Below the pieces are notes generated by a model that saw nothing but the letters and a program-made list of their open reading frames with translations, had not been told where the DNA came from and searched no databases. A stretch of 15,922 nt of DNA from assembly GCA_002309015.1 (NCBI GenBank), contig DBWM01000021.1, positions 1-15,922 of the forward strand. The letters are read 5' to 3'. This DNA comes from Myxococcales bacterium UBA1238. GTDB lineage: Bacteria > Myxococcota_A > Bradymonadia > UBA7976 > UBA1532. Shown piece after piece: positions 1-7,300 of the stretch; position 1 is the stretch's first letter, and every line of letters starts with the position of its first letter. A program made the position numbers and the translations under genes.

Positions 1-219
1 AGGGGGCTTTTTTTATGCGCGGAATGCATGGATTGTCAGCAATACTGAGCAGAGGACTCTGGGGCGTTGTCCTTTTCGACGAATGGCCGGGGAATCATCG
101 TATTCCAGGGGCGCTCAGAAGAACTTGACTCAGCACCGGAAGCCTTTTGGGGTGGGCTTTTCATTGAAACAACTCGGCCCGGCAGGCGGCCTTTGCCATG
201 AGAACGCAGTCAGCTGAGT
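1..219. other. Left-edge non-coding stretch downstream of the first lipoprotein gene
   Basis: No gene is supported here. The first bases (AGGGGGC followed by seven T) look like the right arm and U-tract of a terminator whose left arm lies outside the window; this cannot be confirmed. At about 137-162 an imperfect hairpin (GAAGCC, loop, GGCTTTTC) lies downstream of the minus-strand lipoprotein stop and could help end its transcript, but the stem is short and there is no clean T-run on the minus strand. One plus frame is open from base 2 to 216 without a convincing protein signature. Confidence 0.3.
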
Positions 220-2769
220 TCAATCGGGTTCCTCCAAATCGATGATCTTAGGCTCATCCAGCCTGCTTCGCTGACTCTCCAACATCTGATTCTTGCTGCA
301 AATCCCAGGCACCATGCAGAGTTGCCATCGCTCGCATTTCGCATCACCACAGGCACATCCTTCAGGGCGATCGCAATACCAGCCTCCGATCACCGAATTG
401 TGGTTGCCAGCATAACAGGCATAGCCGCCTTTATGAATAAGGGAAGGCGGGAGGGCATGGAGAGCACATACGCCGGTAAAAGTGTTGTATTCATGGCAAC
501 GCAGGGAATCATCTGATCCGATCACGCAAAGATCGCCCGGTTCGCAGCGCTCATCACCGCATGCACATCCTTCAAAGCTTTGGCATTGATAGCCTGCAAA
601 TGAGGCAACGATCGTCTGGGCATCGTAACTTCCAAGCTTTACAGGTTTATAAGCACAGCCATAATCTTTGCCTGGGGAAGGCTTTCCTGTGCCACATGTA
701 CAGAACGCCTCCTCGCTGTATTCGCCAACAGAATCTTTCTCAGTCTTTGCAATGTCATATCCCGGCCGTTTGATCTCCTTTTCCTGTCCATTGCAGGAGA
801 CCTGATAGGCATCTTCTTCGGCCAGATACTGAGCATAACGAGGGATGAGAGAGGTATCATCATCGCGGCAGATCGCATCCTTTGGAATCTTTTGATCGCC
901 GCATGCGCATTCGCAGGGTAGATCTTTGCCTTCGTTACATGTGCAGATCTGTTCCTTTTGAAGGCATCGATAACCCTCTCTAAGCGTTTTTTCGCCGCAG
1001 AGGCAGCCTCTGGTCGTCGAGTTTTCACCGCAGATGATCCGATCTTTGAGACAAAGATCACCCGCATCGATCTCCTGATTCCGGCAAAGGCATGACTTCT
1101 CGTCGTTTTGAATTCCGGCCTGGCAGATCGGCTGCCCCTCATCACAGCCGTAAGGCGATTTGATCTTCTGTTCTCCACAAAGGCATCCAGGGCGCACATC
1201 CTGAGAGCTGCATTGGCCCTTGCCATCTACACAAACATCGCCCTTTGGGATCTTTTTTGAACCACAGAGACAGCCTTTTTCGAGATTACAGACCTGTTCG
1301 ATCGCATATTTGGGGATCCTGCATGAATCCCATGAAGATCCTTCAAAGGGCATGCGGCAATGGCCATATTCCTTGTAAGACCAGTCTTTTGAATGCTCTT
1401 TCCCCAAAACAAGCTCTTGTCTGACACATAGATAGCCTTTTTTTAGAGGAGCATCACCGCAATCGCTGCCCGGCTTTGAAGTGACGATGAATCGGCTCCG
1501 GCCATCCTTCTTTTCAAGATATCTCCTCTGATATGGGGCATCTTCTTCATCCTCATAGAGTTCATCGAAGATCATCTTCCTGGGATTTGCATTCCCTGAA
1601 TGAGAGAGGACGTCTTTAAAGTTAAACTTGAAGAGATCCTTTGCATTCTTAAATTTCTTTGAGACCGTGAAGCATTCGAATTCAGCGGTTCCTTCCAGGA
1701 AAGTTTGATGGCAAAAGGCATCCTTTGGGCAGAGCTGATTCTCTGTTCCGCATTTGCATCCCTTTGCCTTGTCGCAATAAAACACTTCATGAGATTCAGT
1801 CTCTCCATTGCCCTCATGGGTATATTGGTCACGATAGACGCAGAGATGATCTTTGCAGATCGCATTGATGGGGCAGATCTGTTTACCGCAGGGACAACCA
1901 TCGTCCCGATCACAGATAGAAGGCACATCTGGAATCTCCTGATCGGACGGATCCTCTGTCTCAGGCTCTTCATCCTCCCGATTCCCGATCTCGTCCAGAT
2001 CTGCACAAAAAGATGTGACATCTGTGCTTGTCGGAACAAGGCAGTAATATCCCTTTTCGCATTTCTCATCACCACAAGGGCATCCATCTTCCTTGTCACA
2101 TCTGAGATCAAACCTGTTTTCATGGAAGGAGACAGATGTAAACATGAAGTCATCCTCATCCTCTTCAGGCATGCCTTCCAGATTCGCTCTGTAACGATTC
2201 ACGATACAAGTGAAATCCTGATAGGGTTCATAGGGCGTCTTGCCGCATGAACATTGTCCGTGATGACAAACATCGGTTTTGCAGCTTTCTTTGTTGCATG
2301 ATCCGGTCAGAGCATCTGCTGCTTTATAGGTCCCGCCTTCACAAAGAGCACCCTTCTTGATCCTTTCGGATCCGCAAAGGCATCCTTCTTCGCGAACGCA
2401 TTCCCAGGCCAAAGCGGTACAAAGAATACAGGATGAACTCAGTTCATAACCCTTGTCTTTTGGAACAGATTCAGCCGAATCGATCACCGTTCCGACTTTC
2501 GCGAGATTGCCATTGACCGGGCAACCCTTGGGATCGGTGCACCAATAGCCGGACTCCGGCACGCAATCCCATTTCGCTCGATCCTCAGGTCGAAGCCCGA
2601 TCTCCTCACAGCCGTTCTGAGCAGGTTCAGGCCTTTCAGCTTCTTTCGCATCGACGGAATTCTGACCTTCGACGGCAGGCGTCTGTGCGTTTGGCGCCTT
2701 TGCATCTTCCGGCTTCTGACAGCCTGCGAGCGCGAGCAGAGCGAGTGAAATCAAGAATTTGTGGCTCAT
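220..2769 (-). CDS. Large cysteine-rich repeat lipoprotein (849 aa)
   Basis: Predicted exported lipoprotein of unknown function. The start is the ATG at 2769, not the longer open frame reaching 2967: GGAGAG lies just upstream, and residues 1-17 form a lipoprotein signal peptide with lipobox L14-A15-G16-C17. A Glu/Pro/Ala-rich tether (about 18-55) follows. The body holds about 13 copies of CxxxxGCxCG, in two flavours: GCxCGxxxIxKGxxC, and GCxCGDxKCxxGxxC with an extra cysteine. Copies are spread over the whole protein with variable spacers, some acidic, and two close the C-terminus before an acidic tail. Even cysteine spacing suggests small disulfide-knit modules outside the cytoplasm. No catalytic motif or named domain is recognised. 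The gene is monocistronic by position, with its own promoter at 2808-2836. A role in surface adhesion or binding is only a guess. Confidence 0.88.
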   Translation of the reverse strand: MSHKFLISLALLALAGCQKPEDAKAPNAQTPAVEGQNSVDAKEAERPEPAQNGCEEIGLRPEDRAKWDCVPESGYWCTDPKGCPVNGNLAKVGTVIDSAESVPKDKGYELSSSCILCTALAWECVREEGCLCGSERIKKGALCEGGTYKAADALTGSCNKESCKTDVCHHGQCSCGKTPYEPYQDFTCIVNRYRANLEGMPEEDEDDFMFTSVSFHENRFDLRCDKEDGCPCGDEKCEKGYYCLVPTSTDVTSFCADLDEIGNREDEEPETEDPSDQEIPDVPSICDRDDGCPCGKQICPINAICKDHLCVYRDQYTHEGNGETESHEVFYCDKAKGCKCGTENQLCPKDAFCHQTFLEGTAEFECFTVSKKFKNAKDLFKFNFKDVLSHSGNANPRKMIFDELYEDEEDAPYQRRYLEKKDGRSRFIVTSKPGSDCGDAPLKKGYLCVRQELVLGKEHSKDWSYKEYGHCRMPFEGSSWDSCRIPKYAIEQVCNLEKGCLCGSKKIPKGDVCVDGKGQCSSQDVRPGCLCGEQKIKSPYGCDEGQPICQAGIQNDEKSCLCRNQEIDAGDLCLKDRIICGENSTTRGCLCGEKTLREGYRCLQKEQICTCNEGKDLPCECACGDQKIPKDAICRDDDTSLIPRYAQYLAEEDAYQVSCNGQEKEIKRPGYDIAKTEKDSVGEYSEEAFCTCGTGKPSPGKDYGCAYKPVKLGSYDAQTIVASFAGYQCQSFEGCACGDERCEPGDLCVIGSDDSLRCHEYNTFTGVCALHALPPSLIHKGGYACYAGNHNSVIGGWYCDRPEGCACGDAKCERWQLCMVPGICSKNQMLESQRSRLDEPKIIDLEEPD

Positions 2770-2790
2770 GAAAACTCTCCGGGCAACGAT

Positions 2791-2800
2791 CTGAAACGAA
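2791..2800 (-). promoter_or_regulatory. Shared lipoprotein leader element, copy 1
   Basis: On the minus strand this reads TTCGTTTCAG, followed 4 nt later by TTGCC and then the GGAGAG ribosome-binding site of the 849-aa lipoprotein. The same element precedes the two other lipoprotein genes (12869-12878 and 15750-15759). It begins exactly 7 nt after the proposed -10 box, so it should lie at the 5' end of the transcript. Its role is unknown; initiation element, mRNA stabiliser or small-RNA target are all possible. Confidence 0.5.
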
Positions 2801-2807
2801 CGAGAGT

Positions 2808-2836
2808 ATTTTATACTCAGCGCGGAAAGCGGCCAA
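2808..2836 (-). promoter_or_regulatory. Sigma70-like promoter of the 849-aa lipoprotein gene
   Basis: On the minus strand, -35 TTGGCC (2836-2831, 4/6 match), a 17-nt spacer and -10 TAAAAT (2813-2808, 5/6 match). Start of transcription would be near 2801, leaving a leader of about 30 nt. The -10 box sits inside a perfect inverted repeat, GAGTAT-TTT-ATACTC (2804-2818), which could be an operator or could simply be AT-rich coincidence. Confidence 0.5.
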
Positions 2837-2927
2837 GGTGTTTGAGTTTCACATCGCGTGCTTACACAAGCAAACCTGAGCCTCCGATGCCTTGCGCCAA
2901 CGCATTTCAAAACGTCGATCCACGCCC

Positions 2928-2933
2928 TATAAT
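2928..2933 (+). promoter_or_regulatory. Perfect -10 box upstream of the galE-like fragment and glycosyltransferase
   Basis: TATAAT on the plus strand, 26 nt before the ATG of the short galE-like fragment. No good -35 hexamer lies 16-18 nt upstream (best is TTTCAA at 2905-2910). If active it would drive the fragment and then the glycosyltransferase at 3080, giving the latter a leader of about 140 nt. Confidence 0.4.
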
Positions 2934-2959
2934 CCCGCTGACTTTTGGAGAGGGCTTTG

Positions 2960-3049
2960 ATGGTCATTTTGATTTGTGGCGGTGCGGGTTACATCGCTTT
3001 GGGAATGGCATCGAACTCACCCATAAGGATACGAAGCGTAATCCTTTAA
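2960..3049 (+). pseudogene. Remnant 5' end of a galE-like NAD-dependent sugar epimerase gene
   Basis: A 29-codon frame with a good ribosome-binding site (GGAGAGGG, then CTTTG and ATG) begins MVILICGGAGYI. This matches the start of UDP-glucose 4-epimerase-type short-chain dehydrogenases, where the first strand leads into the TGGAGYIGSH Rossmann loop that binds NAD. The match stops at residue 12: the third glycine of GxxGxxG is alanine, and the rest (to the TAA at 3047-3049) is unlike any epimerase. The break therefore falls near base 2996. I read this as promoter, ribosome-binding site and first codons left after a deletion or recombination removed the gene. The alternative is a short leader peptide for the glycosyltransferase, whose GTG lies 30 nt further on. 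The similarity is short, so certainty is moderate. Confidence 0.5.
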
Positions 3050-3079
3050 AGAGAGACCGGAGCATCAGGGAAGAGGCAC

Positions 3080-4195
3080 GTGCGCGTACTGATCATCAAT
3101 GAAGTGTGCGGGATGGGGAGTACGGGGAAGATCGTTTCTGCGATTGCGGACGACTACGAGCGAAGGGGGGAGACCGTAAGGATCGCTTATGGCAGACTCG
3201 CATCTGTACCAGAAAAGGATCGCCACCGTGCGGTGAGAATCGGCCATTCTTTGGGGGTTTACGCTCACGCCCTCTTCACGAGGCTGACCGATCGTCACGG
3301 CTTCTACTCGCGTCATGCGACCAGGAGGTTCCTTCATTGGGCCGAGGGGTACGACCCCGATCTCTTATGGATGCACAACCTCCACGGTTACTACATCAAC
3401 ATCCAGATGCTGTTCGAGTGGCTGAAGATGCGTCCCGGGATGAAGGTGTATTGGACTCTTCATGATTGCTGGAGCTTTACGGGGCATTGCGCGGGGTTCT
3501 CCTTCGTGGGTTGCGATCGCTGGCAGGAGCATTGCAGGGATTGCCCTCAGAGCAGGACGTACCCTGCAAGCTATGTGGATCGCTCGTTCGACAACTTTGA
3601 GCGAAAGCGTCAGCTCTTTACGGGGGCGCCCAATCTCACCCTGATCACGCCCTCCCGATGGCTCGCAGGTTTGGTGAAGCAAAGCTTCCTTAAAGAATAC
3701 CCCGTCGAGGTCAGGTATAACGAGATCGATCGGGAGATCTTCAGGCCCACCCCTATAAGGGAAGAGTTCATGACCAGGTATCATTTGCAGGGCAAACGCA
3801 TCGTGCTCGGGGTCGCCAATGTATGGGAGAAGCGCAAGGGACTTCAGGACTTCGTGAGACTGTCATCGTTACTCGATCGAGAGCGCTATGCCATCGTATT
3901 GGTAGGGGTAACCGCAAAACAGAAGAGACAGATCCCTCAGGAGATTGTGGCCATCGGTCGCACTGCAAACCAGAACGAACTTGCAGCGATCTACTCCGCT
4001 GCCTCCGTGTTCTTTAACCCCACTTATGAAGACAATTACCCCACAGTCAATCTTGAAGCTGAAGCCTGCGGGACTCCCGTGATCACGTACGATACCGGTG
4101 GCAGTTCGGAAACCCTGCATGATCCGCGCTCTGTGGTCGTACCTCAGGGGGATCTCGATGCGGTGATCCAAAGGTTGAATGCACTGACCTTATAA
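3080..4195 (+). CDS. GT4-family (group 1) glycosyltransferase, WcaC-like, 371 aa
   Basis: Retaining glycosyltransferase with two Rossmann lobes (GT-B), expected to transfer a sugar from a nucleotide-sugar donor to a growing surface polysaccharide on the cytoplasmic face. The start is GTG with GGAAGAGG just upstream. The N-lobe opens with VLIINEVCGMGSTGKIV, the acceptor-side glycine loop. Residues 126-165 carry the subfamily signature TLHDCWSFTGHC, then C145, C152, C155-P156 and YPASY, seen in colanic-acid WcaC-type enzymes. The C-lobe has GVANVWEKRKG (244-254) and the donor-site block EDNYPTVNLEAEACGTP (317-333) ending TGGSSE. Residues 214-217 are NEID where relatives usually have NG(I/V)D. 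The protein is somewhat short for the family, and its last codons lie in a palindrome. No other polysaccharide gene is present except the galE-like scrap upstream, so this may be a relic or transferred cassette. Confidence 0.9.
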   Translation: MRVLIINEVCGMGSTGKIVSAIADDYERRGETVRIAYGRLASVPEKDRHRAVRIGHSLGVYAHALFTRLTDRHGFYSRHATRRFLHWAEGYDPDLLWMHNLHGYYINIQMLFEWLKMRPGMKVYWTLHDCWSFTGHCAGFSFVGCDRWQEHCRDCPQSRTYPASYVDRSFDNFERKRQLFTGAPNLTLITPSRWLAGLVKQSFLKEYPVEVRYNEIDREIFRPTPIREEFMTRYHLQGKRIVLGVANVWEKRKGLQDFVRLSSLLDRERYAIVLVGVTAKQKRQIPQEIVAIGRTANQNELAAIYSAASVFFNPTYEDNYPTVNLEAEACGTPVITYDTGGSSETLHDPRSVVVPQGDLDAVIQRLNALTL

Positions 4196-4265
4196 GGTTG
4201 CAGGCATAAACCTTATAAGGTGCGAGTGGCTGACAGCGTAAGGTTGAGAGGGGAAACCTTATAAG
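4171..4265. repeat. Cluster of AAGGTT/AACCTT palindromes between convergent genes
   Basis: The 12-bp palindrome ACCTTATAAGGT occurs at 4187-4198 (covering the glycosyltransferase stop) and 4210-4221; a third partial copy, AACCTTATAAG, is at 4255-4265. Half-sites AAGGTTG lie at 4171, 4195 and about 4240. Arms pair as hairpins: 4187-4199 with 4209-4221 (13 bp, 9-nt loop) and 4239-4245 with 4255-4261 (7 bp, again a 9-nt loop). It sits between convergent genes, so it may end transcription both ways, though there is no U-tract; a protein-binding site or small mobile palindromic repeat are alternatives. Confidence 0.65.
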
Positions 4266-4384
4266 CCTCCCCGAATCTCATTGTGGTTTGCGATCGAAGC
4301 AGCCGTATTTTGGGGAATGCGGCGATCACCGCCTGTAACTGCGGGATTTGGGATCCGGGATCCAGCAGATACGGGCCTTCAGCC

Positions 4385-7300
4385 TCACCAGCGCTGTTTT
4401 GCGAGGCGGGTCTGCATGAAGCGCTGGCGCAGGCTCGAGCCCTTGCGGCGTTCCATCTCGTGTGCAAAGGCGAGGACGATGAGCGCGAGGCCCGTGATCG
4501 CAAGGTAGATCCACCAGTCGAGGGATTGGAAGAAGGCGAAGCTGTGGACGACGATCATGCAGATAAGGCTTAAAGCCGCAAAGACGATGAAGCGGTTCTG
4601 ACCTTTTTTGAAGCCGATGCCGATGAGCACGAGGCAGAGCAGGCTCGTCAGGATGCTGTGCATGAGCATATCGCCTCTGCCGAAGACCCCGCAGGCAAAC
4701 AGGGTGAGCGCGAGGAGGCCTGTAAACAGGATCACATGTGTGGCGGCGAGCGCGTTTCCATTTTTCTTCCAGCAGAGATGGGCGAGAGCGAGGGCGACCC
4801 CCGTCAGCAACAGCGTCAGAAGCTCGGGCTTAAAGGCCGAAAGCAGGCTCAAGGCGACCGATGTGACCGCATATTTGTAAGCGATCGCCAGGGTAAACAG
4901 GCCCGCCGAGAGCGTGATCAGCGTGCGATCGAGGGTGGATTGCCCCTTCTCGCAGAGATATTGGAGCAGGTTACTGCAGAAAACGAGGGCGCCGAGCAGG
5001 TGAGCCAGCGAATGCAGGGGGCCATGGTAGGCGAGCAGCGGGATGGCCGAGAGGATCCAGATCGCTCTCATGGGCGCATAGCCCTTGTAAGGGCGTTCCC
5101 AAAAACGCGAGAGCAAAAACAGACCGAGCGCAGAGAGCGCATAGGGCGTGAAGTCCGACCATGGGCCGAGTTTGGAGAGGGCAGCACCGAGGACCTCCGT
5201 CAAAAAGCACCATGCGGCGAGGGCGGGTAAGAACCCCATCCGGTATTTCGGCGTGTGCGAGAGGGCGAAGAGCGCCGTGAGCATGGCGAGCAGTCCGATG
5301 CCGTAAACCCATACGCGCGGCCTGATCGGGGTAAACCAGAAGACCGAGAGGGTGATCGCAGCGCTCAATGCGCAGCAGACGTAGCCCGGAATGCGGTAAG
5401 GCCGCGGGGACTGCCCGCCATATTTGCGCTCTTCATAAGCGAGGAAGGCTGCAATCAGGACGTCTACGATCACGGGGATGAGCAATGCAAGCTGCATCAT
5501 CCATTTACGCCCCGTCACATCGGCCGATGTCAGGGTGAGATAGCCGTAGAGGGCGGTGAGGCCCAGGGCGAAAGCAAAGCAGAGACAGGAGATCTGTTTG
5601 CGGAGATTGCTCTCTTTCAGGCTGGATCTGCGCCAGTCGATGGCGCAGAGGACGAGGACCAGGCCCATCATCGCGAGGGTCAGCTTCTCGTTTAACCAGA
5701 ACATCCGCAGGCTTACGAGGCTGAGCTGAATCGCGGCCACGTGAAGGCGCTCTGAAGGCGTGCTCTCTTCGTCCCAGGTTTTGCGGAATGCATAGTAGAA
5801 GACGCAGATCGCGAAGGCGGCGCAGAGGATGTAAAGGGGGCCATTCTTCGAGGGGAAGATCCCGGCGAACTGATTCAAAGCGGGAATGAAGCTGTAGAAG
5901 GCGAGCAGGAAGGCCAGTGCACCGAGCAACTGCCGCAAAAACTGCCAGCGTTTGAAGAGGTGATCGGCGGATTTGTAGAGCAGGAGGATGCCCAAATCCG
6001 CAAAGCTGACTGCGGGAGCGAGTTCCATGAGGGCCGGAAGATTGAAGAACAGGCTGCAACAATAGAGCAGGTGGTAAGAGATCATAAGGACTGCAAGGGT
6101 AAAGAGCCCCTTCGAGACGGCGCGGTTGAGCCATCGCTCGGTGCGGAAGCTCTCTTTGTAGTCGAGGATCACGCAGATTGCGGCCACCACTGTGGGGATC
6201 AGCGCGATGTAAGGCCAATATTGCGCGATGTAGAAGGCGATCGCGCCGAACAAAAGGATCGCGATGCGCAGGTGAGTCTGCCTGTAGTCGGCGTAGAAAG
6301 ACCGCAACCGATAGCAGAGGAAGACGAGAAGGCCGGTCCAGAGGGCGCAGGCGATCGCTGTGATCGCAGAATGCGTAAACTGAGAGCTCACCGTTTCGAG
6401 CGTGAAACAGTAAGACCGGAAGAAGCAGAAGGCAGAGATCAAATGCTGGATCGGCCGCAGGGCATGGACGAAACGGGGGTCGATGGGCAGATACAGGATG
6501 AGGGCCACCCAGAAGAAGCCGGTTGCAGAGATGAGATTGGATCTGCTGAGGGCGGGGCAGTCGAAGAACCAATCGGCGCAATAGAGCAGGTAGATGTTGA
6601 GTGCGAGGACTGCAGCGATCAAAATCGCCTTCGAGCTTGCCCAGATTCTCCATCGCTTGATGTTAAAGCATTGTCTGTAGTCGAGGAACACGCAGATCGC
6701 GGTCACCATCATCGGCAAAAGCGCGAGGTAAGGGTGATCATTCGCGGTGATCACCGAGCATACGACAAACAGGACGACGGCAGAGCGCAGGTAGATATGG
6801 GGATGGTCGCTGTAGAAAGACCGCAATCGATAGCAGAGATAGACCAAAACCGCCGTAAAGAGGACGCATGCGACCACTGCCATCAGGGGGGAGCGCCAGA
6901 AGTTATCCGCGAATCGCAGCGTGTATTCGTAGGCAAAGCAGAAGCCTGCAGCCGAGATCCAATGGTGGATCGGCATCTGGGCCGGACACAGCGCCGGATC
7001 GACCTTTCGGTACATCAGGGCCGAGAAGAGGAGCGCGGTCGTGATCAACATGAGAGAGAAGAACGGGCGACCCCCGATGAAGGGATTCCCGGTTTCATAC
7101 AGACTGAGCAGATGATACCAGAGGGCGGTTGCCAAAAGGTAACCGATGTAGCGCTGCACGTGAGGGGCATAGGGCAGGCCGAGACGCCTGCAATGGTAGA
7201 AGGCAAAGAGGGTTATCCCTAGGAGCAACGCCATCCGGAGCACCAGGGCGACCAGCTTTCCAGCCGTAGAAATGGATCCCAGATCGAGCAGATAGGGCAG

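Noticed and set aside
2..216. Plus-strand frame open from the left edge to a TGA at 214-216
   Set aside because: No recognisable protein character, no visible start context, and composition unlike the real genes; chance openness is likely.
2770..2967. Upstream extension of the 849-aa lipoprotein frame to 2967
   Set aside because: The extra 66 residues would bury the lipoprotein signal peptide, and the promoter, leader and ribosome-binding site all fall within that stretch.
5960..7222. Plus-strand 420-codon open frame, and 7355-8011
   Set aside because: Antisense to the giant membrane protein. Their charged, low-quality composition is the mirror of hydrophobic codons.
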